From NCBI GenBank assembly GCA_002454125.1, contig DKII01000169.1, positions 1-11,048 on the forward strand: 11,048 nucleotides of DNA. The letters are read 5' to 3'. The DNA comes from Novosphingobium sp. UBA6722 (lineage in GTDB: Bacteria; Pseudomonadota; Alphaproteobacteria; Sphingomonadales; Sphingomonadaceae). Positions 1-6,498 of the stretch are shown here, piece by piece (the first letter of the stretch is position 1; every line of letters starts with the position of its first letter). The position numbers and the translations under genes are program-made. The notes under the pieces are model-generated. The model saw only the letters and a program-made list of their open reading frames with translations, was not told the DNA's origin and did not search any database.

Positions 1-28
1 GCCGGGGGAGCGGGCCGGTGTTGCGCAA

Positions 29-48
29 GGCAAAGCGTCAGCTTTGCC
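29..48. repeat. Perfect 8-bp hairpin upstream of xthA
   Basis: GGCAAAGC (29-36) and GCTTTGCC (41-48) form a perfect 8-bp stem with a 4-nt GTCA loop, ending 11 bases before the chosen xthA start. There is no T-run after it on either strand, so it is not a clear intrinsic terminator. It could end an upstream transcript, shape the xthA leader, or be one copy of a dispersed small palindrome. Only one copy is seen in this window. Confidence 0.5.
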
Positions 49-59
49 GGACCATGCAA

Positions 60-839
60 ATGAGAATCGCGAGTTTCAACATCAACGGGATCAAGGCCCG
101 TCTGCCCCGCCTGCTTGAGTGGCTCGAAGAAACCCGCCCGGCCGTCGCCTGCCTGCAGGAGATCAAGACCCAAGACGAGGGCTTTCCCGCCGCCGAGTTC
201 GAGAAGATCGGCTATCACGCGGTCTGGCACGGGCAAAAGAGTTTCAACGGTGTGGCGGTGCTGGCCGATGGCACGACGCCCCAAGTGATCCAGCAAGGCT
301 TGCCCGGCGATCCGACCGACGAACAGGCCCGTTACCTCGAAGTCGAGGTGTTCGACACCCGGATCGTCAATATCTACCTGCCCAACGGCAATCCCCAGCC
401 CGGCCCGAAGTTCGATTACAAGCTGGCCTGGATGGAGCGGCTGCGCGCGCGGATGCAGGCAATCATGGCCGAGGAAGTACCGGCCGTGGTGCTGGGCGAT
501 TACAACGTCATTCCGACCGATCGCGATATCTGGGCGCCGAAGGCCATGGCCGACGATGCGCTGATGCAGCCCGAATCGCGCGATGCCTATATGCGGCTGC
601 TGGCCGATGGCTGGACCGACGCACTGGCCACCCACAACCCGGCGGGCGGGGTCTGGACCTATTGGGATTACCAGGCCGGCGCCTGGCAGCGCGATCACGG
701 CTTCCGCATCGACCATGCGCTGCTCTCGCCCGAACTGGCGGACCGGCTAAAGGCCTGCGGCGTCGACAAGGACCATCGCGGCCGTGAGAAGGCCAGCGAT
801 CACGCGCCGGTCTGGATCGAGCTGAATAAGCCCGACTGA
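60..839 (+). CDS. xthA: Exodeoxyribonuclease III (AP endonuclease)
   Basis: Base-excision-repair nuclease of the ExoIII/AP endonuclease family (EEP fold); it cleaves abasic sites and has 3'-to-5' exonuclease and 3'-phosphatase activities in the cytoplasm. The 259-aa product has the full motif set: N7 (SFNING), E34 (CLQEIK), Y106 (NIYLPNG), D147 and N149 (GDYNV), D218 (FRIDH) and D247-H248 (SDHAP). Length is normal for the family. The start at 60 gives MRIASFN, the usual N-terminus, with a weak CCGGA eight bases upstream. An in-frame ATG at 54 would add two residues. A GTG at 18 would place the 29-48 hairpin inside the gene and adds an atypical N-terminus. It converges on the hydrolase gene at 873-1526 and is the only gene in the window transcribed toward the putative origin. 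The family assignment is secure. Confidence 0.95.
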   Translation: MRIASFNINGIKARLPRLLEWLEETRPAVACLQEIKTQDEGFPAAEFEKIGYHAVWHGQKSFNGVAVLADGTTPQVIQQGLPGDPTDEQARYLEVEVFDTRIVNIYLPNGNPQPGPKFDYKLAWMERLRARMQAIMAEEVPAVVLGDYNVIPTDRDIWAPKAMADDALMQPESRDAYMRLLADGWTDALATHNPAGGVWTYWDYQAGAWQRDHGFRIDHALLSPELADRLKACGVDKDHRGREKASDHAPVWIELNKPD

Positions 840-847
840 CAGAAGAA

Positions 848-865
848 GGGGGGCCGCAGCCCCCC
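848..865. terminator. Shared terminator hairpin between convergent genes
   Basis: A perfect 7-bp GC-only stem, GGGGGGC (848-854) with GCCCCCC (859-865), has a 4-nt CGCA loop. It lies between the xthA stop (839) and the hydrolase stop (873). The 3' flank is TTCTTCTG when read on the minus strand and AACTCTCTTA on the plus strand, so it is moderately T-rich mainly for the minus-strand transcript. It probably serves both genes. Confidence 0.7.
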
Positions 866-872
866 AACTCTC

Positions 873-1526
873 TTACCGATAGAACACGTGGTTATCGACC
901 CGGGCGATCCGGGTCAGCCGCCAGCCGGGGCTGACATAGGCCGCGTGGAAGAACAGCGCGCCTTCAACCGGGCTGCGCCAGGTGCCTTCATGGGCGATCT
1001 GGGCCACAGCCACGGCATTCTTCCACTGGCGGGCATTGCGCGCGCCAGTCGGCAGGCTGTTGCCCCGCACGAACGAGAACTGCGAGGGCTGGAACACCAC
1101 ACCGCAATAGGAATCAGGGAAGCGGCCCGACTTGGAACGCGCCACGATCACCCGGCCAACCGCGAGCTGGCCGGCGAGCGATTCACCCTTGGCTTCGTGA
1201 TAGACTGCGGCGGCCAGGCAATTGAGCTCACGCGAGAGCTCGGCCGGCTGCGGCTGCTGCGCCACCAGTTCGGCCAGACTGACCGCACGGGGTGCATCTT
1301 CAGCACCGGACACGGCCGCATCGCTGGGCACTTCGGCCTGCGGCAGCGGCTGGATTACCGGTTCGGAAATGGTGGGGATGGCTGGTTCCGTCTGGATTGC
1401 AACGGGCTTGAGAGCCTCTGCTGCTGCGCCCGAACCATCGGCGCTGGCAATGATCATCATCGCACTTGCCGCGACAGCCAGAGCGCTGGCGCGGTTAAGC
1501 TTGGTACTGTTAAGAATGCGGCGCAT
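873..1526 (-). CDS. SleB-type cell wall hydrolase (Hydrolase_2 family)
   Basis: Probable exported peptidoglycan hydrolase. The 217-aa product starts with a basic N-terminus and a hydrophobic stretch (about residues 14-28) consistent with a signal peptide, ending near the Ala-rich run at 34-37. A Pro/Glu/Ala-rich linker spans about 40-98. The SleB/CwlJ (Hydrolase_2) domain spans about 100-217, with LAAAVYHEAKGES around Glu111, the expected catalytic Glu, followed by CGVVFQPSQFSF and ALFFHA. Known members are spore-cortex lytic enzymes in Bacillus, and homologues are common in alphaproteobacteria, where the role is probably wall remodelling. Substrate specificity here is inference. The ATG at 1526 fits the signal peptide. 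It lies last in the minus-strand block, but the 208-nt gap before it suggests its own promoter or leader. Confidence 0.85.
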   Translation of the reverse strand: MRRILNSTKLNRASALAVAASAMMIIASADGSGAAAEALKPVAIQTEPAIPTISEPVIQPLPQAEVPSDAAVSGAEDAPRAVSLAELVAQQPQPAELSRELNCLAAAVYHEAKGESLAGQLAVGRVIVARSKSGRFPDSYCGVVFQPSQFSFVRGNSLPTGARNARQWKNAVAVAQIAHEGTWRSPVEGALFFHAAYVSPGWRLTRIARVDNHVFYR

Positions 1527-1653
1527 TCGTCCGTCTTATTGGGCGGTGGACGCACCTGGCGCAGGCTGGGACGGGAGCGGAAAGACCTGAATCGGACTGC
1601 TCCCGGCCGGAAAACCTGCCGGTTGTCCCCCGTCTGCGTGCTAGCGTGAATGG

Positions 1654-1739
1654 CCTGAACGCCCCTCGCGCCGCCTGCGCACAAACAAAGGTCCGGCCCC
1701 TTCTTTCCGCAGTGCAGCAAAGTCAATCTGGCGTTCAGG
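1654..1739. repeat. Spaced 10-bp inverted repeat in the DUF1491-hydrolase gap
   Basis: CCTGAACGCC (1654-1663) is repeated exactly inverted as GGCGTTCAGG (1730-1739), with 66 nt between. The right arm overlaps the stop codon of the DUF1491 gene. The adjacent stretch holds another possible stem, CGGGAGC (1572-1578) with GCTCCCG (1599-1605). The region may be a structured leader of the hydrolase mRNA or a transcription-end signal. There is no clear T-run and no RNA family that I recognise. Confidence 0.4.
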
Positions 1740-2070
1740 TTATTCCGATGAACCGTTCACCATTCGCGATATCCAGTTCGACAATCCACAGGTCGGGGTC
1801 CTGATCCCCGCGCCGCGCCAGCCATTCTTCCAGTTCGCCGCGGATTTCCGGGTTTTCCCGGCGGGCGAGTGTCCAGACGCGCTGGCCATCGGACTGCGGC
1901 ATCCGTTCGTAAACCCGCGCATTGGCGCCGCGTTCGGTCAGCACGACAAGAATTGTCCCGGCGTCCCGTTCACCTTTCTGAAGCACGCTGGCAAAGCCGC
2001 CTTCAGCCCCGGCCCGGCGAATTAGCGCCCCCACCTCAAGGTGCGCAGGCAGGCGCGGTTCGCCGCTCAG
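1735..2070 (-). CDS. DUF1491 family protein, probable CTG start
   Basis: Small conserved alphaproteobacterial protein of unknown function. From the proposed start the product is 111 aa and begins MSGEPRLPAHLEVGALIRR, followed by GGFASVLQKGERDAGTILVVL, which I recognise as the DUF1491 signature. The only standard in-frame start is GTG at 2034, giving 99 aa but removing the PRLPAHLE segment that family members normally carry. The frame stays open upstream, and a CTG at 2070-2068 overlaps the thioesterase stop as CTGA, the same 4-nt geometry used by other junctions in this block. AGGCGG lies 7 nt before that CTG. No ATG, GTG or TTG exists in frame near there. The family call is fairly sure; the CTG start is inference from frame, spacing and homology recall. 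No catalytic residues are known to me. Confidence 0.75.
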   Translation of the reverse strand: MSGEPRLPAHLEVGALIRRAGAEGGFASVLQKGERDAGTILVVLTERGANARVYERMPQSDGQRVWTLARRENPEIRGELEEWLARRGDQDPDLWIVELDIANGERFIGIT

Positions 2071-2564
2071 CCCACTGCCGCCTGCATTGCGGCGGCATAG
2101 CCGGGCAACCCCGACAGCGCGATCCGGCTGCGCATGAACGTGCCGGTGCCGCGGCCGATTTCCTCGCCCTCGGCGTCGACCAGCCGGCTTTCGGCCACCA
2201 GCACGCGCTTGCGGCCCGACACCCAGCGGCCTTCGGCAATCACCCGGCCCGTGCGGACCGGCTTGGTGAAGTGCAGGTTGAAGGCCGTGGTCAGCAGGAA
2301 GCGGTCGGTAATGAGTGTGTTGGCGGCATAGAAGGCCGCGTCGTCGAGCATCTTGAAGTAGATCGTGCCATGCGCCGCGCCTGCGGCGTGAAAGCAGCTT
2401 TCATCAACGTCGAAGGCAATCCGCGCCGCGCCCTCGCCGGTCACGGTCAGTTCGGAAGCGAACAGCCGGTTGACCGGGGCCGAGGCATAGAGGCTTTCGA
2501 GCGCGCGCCAGTGCAGCGCCGCGCCGCTGGCCGCTGCGTCAAGCGGCGTCGCGGTCGATGACAT
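2067..2564 (-). CDS. PaaI-like hotdog-fold thioesterase
   Basis: Predicted acyl-CoA thioesterase of the hotdog superfamily. The 165-aa product has the PaaI-type core: AHGTIYFKMLDDAAFYAAN (residues 64-82, with H65-G66 and D74/D75 in the expected active-site helix), then the strand FNLHFTKPVRTGRVIAEGRWV and a following VAESRLVDAEGEEIGRGTGTFM, all typical of this fold. The substrate cannot be told from sequence. The ATG at 2564 is preferred over a TTG at 2570, but no good ribosome binding site is visible. The gene starts inside ptsN (26-nt overlap), so translation is probably coupled to ptsN. It is about 20 residues longer at the N-terminus than minimal PaaI proteins. Confidence 0.82.
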   Translation of the reverse strand: MSSTATPLDAAASGAALHWRALESLYASAPVNRLFASELTVTGEGAARIAFDVDESCFHAAGAAHGTIYFKMLDDAAFYAANTLITDRFLLTTAFNLHFTKPVRTGRVIAEGRWVSGRKRVLVAESRLVDAEGEEIGRGTGTFMRSRIALSGLPGYAAAMQAAVG

Positions 2565-3000
2565 TGGCAAGCAGCGCGTAAAGCGCTTCGGCGCCTGGCG
2601 CTTCGGTCAGAGCCACGTGCATGGCCTCATCACGCATCATCCGGCTGATCGCCGCCAGTGCGTGGAGGTGTGCCGCCCCGGCCGATTCAGGCGAGAGCAG
2701 GCCAAAGACCATGCCGACCGGCATGCCATCGGCGGCATCGAAATCAACCGGTGCCTCAAGCCGCAGGAAGACCGCGACCGGCCGCGCCAGACCTGGCAGG
2801 CGGGCGTGCGGAATCGCCACGCCGCGGCCAAAGCCGGTGCTGCCCAGCCGCTCACGCTCTTCGATACGCTCAAGCACGAGCGCCGAATCAAGCCCGTAAA
2901 CAGCGGCGAATCGCTGCGAAAGCTGCTCGAGAATCGCCTGCTTGCTGTCTGCGGCAATCGTGCCGACAGCATCAGGCGAAAGCGTGAAAAGTCCGGTCAT
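2539..3000 (-). CDS. ptsN: PTS IIA-like nitrogen regulatory protein (EIIA-Ntr)
   Basis: Terminal phosphoacceptor of the nitrogen phosphotransferase system (PtsP-PtsO-PtsN); a signalling protein in the cytoplasm, not a sugar transporter. The 153-aa product is one EIIA-Fru/Ntr domain. The phosphorylated His is in GVAIPHARLPGL (His65 from this start), preceded by ERERLGSTGFG and followed by the usual VFGLLSPESAGAAHLHALAAISRMM helix. ATG at 3000 gives the usual length; a GTG at 3024 would add eight atypical residues. It follows hpf after 124 nt, the hpf-ptsN order common in proteobacteria, but rpoN, the usual first member, is not next to it here. Two ACAGTGGG repeats precede the start. Confidence 0.92.
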   Translation of the reverse strand: MTGLFTLSPDAVGTIAADSKQAILEQLSQRFAAVYGLDSALVLERIEERERLGSTGFGRGVAIPHARLPGLARPVAVFLRLEAPVDFDAADGMPVGMVFGLLSPESAGAAHLHALAAISRMMRDEAMHVALTEAPGAEALYALLANVIDRDAA

Positions 3001-3001
3001 G

Positions 3002-3045
3002 ACAGTGGGATATGTCCGAAACACAGTGGGCTTGGCGCGACCAAG
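3002..3045. promoter_or_regulatory. Direct repeats and short palindrome upstream of ptsN
   Basis: ACAGTGGG occurs at 3002-3009 and 3023-3030, 21 bp apart (about two helical turns). CTTGG (3031-3035) and CCAAG (3041-3045) form a 5-bp inverted repeat around CGCGA. These sit in the 124-bp hpf-ptsN gap directly before the ptsN start and could be an operator. The binding factor is unknown, and chance remains possible for repeats this short. Confidence 0.25.
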
Positions 3046-3124
3046 GGGTAAGGGCGGCGGAAATCACGTCCGCACCATCAACCCCTCACCCTCACCAAAG
3101 GTTGCGCGGCCCATAGCCCCTTGT

Positions 3125-3691
3125 TCAGGAAGGTTCAACCCACCCGATCGAGCCATCCCCGCGCCGGTAAACCATATTGTGCCGCCCGGTGCCGGCGTTC
3201 TTGAACAGCAGCGCGTTGGTGTTGCGCAGATCGAGCATCATCACTGCGTCGGACACGGTCGCTTCGGGTACGTCGACCCTGGTCTCGGCGATCACCACCG
3301 GGGCATCGACGGTCACTTCCTCAACTTCCGCATCGGGTTCGACAAAGACAGTATAGGCCGCCTCTTCGGTCTTCATCGCGTGGGCGGCTTCTTCGTGCCG
3401 GTCTTTCAGCCGGCGCTTGTAGCGGCGCAGCTGCTTGTCGATCTTCTCCGCCGCCTGATCGAAGGCGATATGGGCATCATGGGCGATGCCGGCGCCCTTG
3501 AGCACCAGGCCATGCATCACGTGGGTGACAATATCGGCGCGAAAGGCCCCGGCTGGCGCTCGGTTGAAGGTGATCGTGGAAGACAGCGCGCGCGAGAAGT
3601 ACTTCCCGACAATCCCGGACAGCCGTTCCTGGGCGTGGGCCTGAAGGGCCTCACCGGTATCGATCTGGTGGCCGGAAACGCGGATATCCAT
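3125..3691 (-). CDS. hpf: Ribosome hibernation promoting factor, long form
   Basis: Binds the ribosome in stationary phase and drives 100S dimers. The 188-aa product has an N-terminal RaiA/S30AE domain (about 1-97: MDIRVSGHQIDTGEALQAHAQ, then the basic helix DKQLRRYKRRLKDRH), an acidic linker (about 108-130), and a C-terminal dimerisation domain (about 131-187) with VMMLDLRNTNALLFKNAGTG and MVYRRGDGSIGWVEP. This two-domain layout is the long form, which dimerises ribosomes without RMF. The ATG at 3691 has a strong GGAGGAG eight bases upstream. Longer readings into dnaQ sequence give an Arg/Ser-rich extension and are rejected. It follows dnaQ by 31 nt, so is probably co-transcribed with it, and precedes ptsN. 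Confidence 0.95.
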   Translation of the reverse strand: MDIRVSGHQIDTGEALQAHAQERLSGIVGKYFSRALSSTITFNRAPAGAFRADIVTHVMHGLVLKGAGIAHDAHIAFDQAAEKIDKQLRRYKRRLKDRHEEAAHAMKTEEAAYTVFVEPDAEVEEVTVDAPVVIAETRVDVPEATVSDAVMMLDLRNTNALLFKNAGTGRHNMVYRRGDGSIGWVEPS

Positions 3692-3722
3692 AAGACTTCT
3701 CCTCCGTATGTGCCCGACCTGC

Positions 3723-4409
3723 TCACGTTCGCCAGAGCGGCTCCTTGAGCGTGTCGAGAAACTGGGCATGGGCAGCGAGTTCATCCTCGCTGGGGCTATG
3801 CGGCCGCGCGGCGCGGAACGGCCGCTCGCGCTGCAGCCGGGCAACCGGTTCGGCGAGATCGACGCCGGTGTTGTCGACGGCCAGCTGCAGCCCGATCTGG
3901 CGGCCGCCGGTCAGCTCGACATAGACCTGGGCCAGCAGCTCGGCGTCAAGCAATGCGCCGTGCAGCGTGCGATGGCTGCGGTCGATGCCATAGCGGGTGC
4001 AAAGCGCATCGAGCGAGTTCTTGGCGCCCGGGTGGCGGATGCGGGCCAGGGCGACCGTATCGATCATCCGCTCACGCCCGATCGGATCGAGCCCGCACTT
4101 TTCCAGCTCCATGTTGATGAAGCCGAAATCGAACCCGGCATTGTGCGCAACCAGCATCGAGTCGCCGATGAACTCCAGGAATTCAGCGGCCTTCTCGTGG
4201 AAGCGGGGCTTGTCGGACAGGAAAGTGGCGGACAGGCCGTGCACCGCCTCGGCCGCGGCGGGCATGTCGCGATCGGGATTGAGGTAGCAATGGAATGTTT
4301 CGCCGGTGGTGACCCGGTTGACCATCTCGACGCAGCCGATTTCCACCAGCCGGTCACCGCTCCTGGGATCAAGCCCCGTGGTCTCGGTGTCGAATATGAT
4401 CTCGCGCAT
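3723..4409 (-). CDS. dnaQ: DNA polymerase III epsilon subunit (proofreading exonuclease)
   Basis: 3'-to-5' proofreading subunit of the replicative polymerase. The 228-aa product has all DEDDh motifs: ExoI FDTETTG (D7, E9), ExoII HNAGFDFGFIN (D94), and ExoIII HRTLHGALLDA (H150, D155), with the 35-residue HPGAKNSLDALC region between. A C-terminal tail (about 185-228, ending FLDTLKEPLWRT) corresponds to the segment that binds the alpha subunit. Length is normal for alphaproteobacteria. The ATG at 4409 starts directly at the first beta strand (MREIIFDTET). It lies 51 nt after coaE. A 10-bp palindrome, CCGATATCGG, at 4417-4426 is seven bases before the start. Confidence 0.96.
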   Translation of the reverse strand: MREIIFDTETTGLDPRSGDRLVEIGCVEMVNRVTTGETFHCYLNPDRDMPAAAEAVHGLSATFLSDKPRFHEKAAEFLEFIGDSMLVAHNAGFDFGFINMELEKCGLDPIGRERMIDTVALARIRHPGAKNSLDALCTRYGIDRSHRTLHGALLDAELLAQVYVELTGGRQIGLQLAVDNTGVDLAEPVARLQRERPFRAARPHSPSEDELAAHAQFLDTLKEPLWRT

Positions 4410-4460
4410 TACCAGTCCGATATCGGCCTGAGTTTCAGCGCTGGCAAGGGGGCGACTCGA

Positions 4461-5066
4461 CTAAATCTGCGCCGATATGATCGAATGGACGAGGCGCTGC
4501 ACCGCATGGCGCGTTTCGGCGAGCGAAGTGCCGGTATCGATCACGTAATCGGCCCGCGCGCGCTTCTCGGCATCGGGGACCTGAAGCTTGAGAATATGGG
4601 CGAATTTCTCCTCGGTCATCCCGGGCCGGGCCAGCACCCGCTCACGCTGCTGCGCGAACGGCGCGGAGACGACCGCGACGGCATCGAGCCCGTGATTACC
4701 GGTCTTTTCGAACAATAGCGGGATGTCGAAGACGATCAGTTTCGCATCGGCGTTATCGGCCAGGAACGCACGGCGCATCTCGCCGACTTCGGGGTGGACG
4801 ATCGATTCGAGCAGCTTCAAGGCTTCCGGATTGCCGAACACCGCCGCGCCCAGCTTCTGCCGGTCGACTCCTGCGGGACCGGTCGTTCCCGGAAAGGCGC
4901 GTTCGATCGGACCGACACAGGCCCCGCCGGGACCCTGCAGCTCGTGCACCGCGGCATCGGCATCGAACACTGGCACGCCCAGCCCCCGCAGCATCGCCGC
5001 GACGGCCGATTTGCCCATGCCGATCGAGCCGGTCAGGCCAAGGATGAAGGGGCCCTTGTCGCTCAT
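4461..5066 (-). CDS. coaE: Dephospho-CoA kinase
   Basis: Last step of coenzyme A synthesis: ATP-dependent phosphorylation of the ribose 3'-OH of dephospho-CoA. The 201-aa product has the P-loop GLTGSIGMGKS (10-20), the DAD motif (35-37), the conserved HP (91-92), DIPLLFE (114-120) and the lid-region arginine in QQRERVLAR (about 139-147). Length is normal. ATG at 5066 overlaps the aroE stop as ATGA, with GGAGA about 11 nt upstream inside aroE, so translational coupling is likely. Confidence 0.96.
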   Translation of the reverse strand: MSDKGPFILGLTGSIGMGKSAVAAMLRGLGVPVFDADAAVHELQGPGGACVGPIERAFPGTTGPAGVDRQKLGAAVFGNPEALKLLESIVHPEVGEMRRAFLADNADAKLIVFDIPLLFEKTGNHGLDAVAVVSAPFAQQRERVLARPGMTEEKFAHILKLQVPDAEKRARADYVIDTGTSLAETRHAVQRLVHSIISAQI

Positions 5067-5911
5067 TGTGTCAGCAATCTCCGCAATTCACCGTCCGACC
5101 CGCGCGGGACCGGAGCGCCGAAGAACTGCTCGAAGGCCACTGCTGCCTGCCCGATCAGCATGGCCAGGCCATCGATCGTCGCCAGGCCCTGGGCGCGGGC
5201 CTGCTGGAGCAGTGCCGTGTCGGCGGGTGACGTCACGATGTCATAGACCACCGCATTGGCAAGGAACCCGCCCCACGGCAGGTCGAGCGGCGGATGCCCG
5301 GTCATGCCAAGCGGGGTGGCATTGACGATCAGGCTGAACACTTCCGGATCCGCCGGGCGCAAGGGGCCAGGGGGCAGCTCGGCCAGGTCGATCAGGAACT
5401 CCGGATCGTCGCCCAGATAGTGCCCGAACTCGGCCCTGGCCTTGGCCGGGTTGCGGCTGATCGACCAGATCATGAATTCGGCGTGGAACAGCGCATCGAT
5501 AATCGCCCGCGCCGCACCGCCAGTGCCGATGACATAGGCAAAGCGATACTCTTCCTCCCCCAGCAGGGGTTGCACCGGCTCAAGAAAGCCCGGCGCATCG
5601 GTGTTGTAGCCGGTGAGGGTGCCATCGGCGGCGCGCACCACGGTATTGACCGCACCGATCCGCGCTGCGTCATCGTCGATCCGGTCAAGCAGCGGAATGA
5701 TTGCCTGCTTGTGCGGCATGGTGACATTGCAGCCGCGCCACAGGGCATCGCCGCGGCGCTGGGACAGATAGTCTGCCAAACCTTCAGCCGTGACATGGCA
5801 GCGGTGATACTCCGCCTCGATCCCCAACAGACCGAGCCAGAAACCATGGATCACCGGGCTTTTCGATTGGGCAATCGGATCGCCGATCACCTCCGCGTAA
5901 GGCTTGCTCAT
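5063..5911 (-). CDS. aroE: Shikimate dehydrogenase (NADP+)
   Basis: Reduces 3-dehydroshikimate to shikimate in aromatic amino acid synthesis. The 282-aa product has the substrate-binding SKS (16-18), NVTMPHK with catalytic Lys68 (62-68), N89 in AVNT, catalytic D105 in GYNTD, and the dinucleotide loop GTGGAARA (129-136). A C-terminal [10 protein letters not shown] (247-256) supplies the conserved Gln. After the second Rossmann strand it reads SISRNPAKA rather than the classical NRT loop, a common variation. ATG at 5911 overlaps the maf stop as ATGA. A longer frame from 6064 runs back into maf in another phase and gives a basic, non-conserved extension, so it is rejected. Confidence 0.96.
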   Translation of the reverse strand: MSKPYAEVIGDPIAQSKSPVIHGFWLGLLGIEAEYHRCHVTAEGLADYLSQRRGDALWRGCNVTMPHKQAIIPLLDRIDDDAARIGAVNTVVRAADGTLTGYNTDAPGFLEPVQPLLGEEEYRFAYVIGTGGAARAIIDALFHAEFMIWSISRNPAKARAEFGHYLGDDPEFLIDLAELPPGPLRPADPEVFSLIVNATPLGMTGHPPLDLPWGGFLANAVVYDIVTSPADTALLQQARAQGLATIDGLAMLIGQAAVAFEQFFGAPVPRGSDGELRRLLTQ

Positions 5912-6498
5912 GCCGCCAGCACCCCGCGCTCGCGCAAGGCGCCGAGCACCGGCAATAGCGGCATGCCGAGCACGGTGAAGTGGCTGCCTTCGATGGAATC
6001 GAACAGTTGCACGCCCAAAGCTTCGATCCGAAACACGCCGACGCAGCCACTGACGGTGGGCCATTCGGCATCGAGGTAGCTGGCTATAAAGGCGTCAGAC
6101 AGATCCCGCACCTTGAGCCGCGCCACATCCGCATGCTCCCATTCGGTCCGTCCGCCGCGGGCCAGGGCGGCGGCGCTGTGCAGTTCCATCACCTTGCCGG
6201 AAAAAAAGGCCAGATGCTCGGCCGCTTCGGCCCGGCTACGCGGCTTGTCGAAACGGCGGCTGTCGACCGTGACCAGCGAATCGCTGCCCAGGACCCAGTT
6301 GTCCGGCGCGGTCTGGGCCACGGCCAGCGCCTTGGCCCGGGCGAGGGCGAGCGCGATCTCGTCGGGCGCTGCGCCATACATTTCGGCCTCGATCCCGCGC
6401 TCATCGACATCGGCGGCGCGCGCGGTGAAGGGCACCCCGGCCTCGGTCAGCATGGCCCGGCGCGAGGCGCTTTGCGAGGCCAGCACCAGTGCGCTCAC
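5908..6498 (-). CDS. maf: Maf family nucleoside triphosphate pyrophosphatase
   Basis: House-cleaning enzyme that hydrolyses non-canonical or excess nucleoside triphosphates to monophosphates. The 196-aa product has the N-terminal signature [12 protein letters not shown] (6-17), DVDER (30-34), GSDSLV (71-76, with Asp73 in the expected catalytic position) and DKP (84-86). The C-terminal [16 protein letters not shown] (169-184) is also typical. I cannot decide between the dTTP/UTP and m7GTP subfamilies from sequence alone. The start is GTG at 6498, overlapping the ppsR stop as GTGA, with GAGGAG a few bases upstream inside ppsR; this supports the non-ATG start and coupling. Confidence 0.92.
   Translation of the reverse strand: MSALVLASQSASRRAMLTEAGVPFTARAADVDERGIEAEMYGAAPDEIALALARAKALAVAQTAPDNWVLGSDSLVTVDSRRFDKPRSRAEAAEHLAFFSGKVMELHSAAALARGGRTEWEHADVARLKVRDLSDAFIASYLDAEWPTVSGCVGVFRIEALGVQLFDSIEGSHFTVLGMPLLPVLGALRERGVLAA

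Noticed and set aside
888..1649. 253-codon plus-strand open frame over the hydrolase gene
   Set aside because: Antisense to a gene with a signal peptide and an intact SleB domain; composition is that of a shadow frame.
1654..1739. tRNA or known small RNA in the DUF1491-hydrolase gap
   Set aside because: The 10-bp pairing arms are 66 nt apart like an acceptor stem, but there is no T-loop GTTC/RNYY pattern, no anticodon arm and no CCA context, so no tRNA can be supported.
3692..3844. 51-residue N-terminal extension of hpf
   Set aside because: It overlaps dnaQ, is Arg/Ser-rich, and a strong GGAGGAG precedes the ATG at 3691 where the S30AE domain begins.
3708..4718. 336-codon plus-strand open frame across dnaQ and coaE
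   Set aside because: Antisense to two genes with complete catalytic motifs; no family resemblance and no ribosome binding site or gap of its own.
5912..6064. 51-residue N-terminal extension of aroE
   Set aside because: It lies wholly inside maf in another frame, is Arg-rich, and the shikimate dehydrogenase fold begins at [12 protein letters not shown], with an ATGA overlap.
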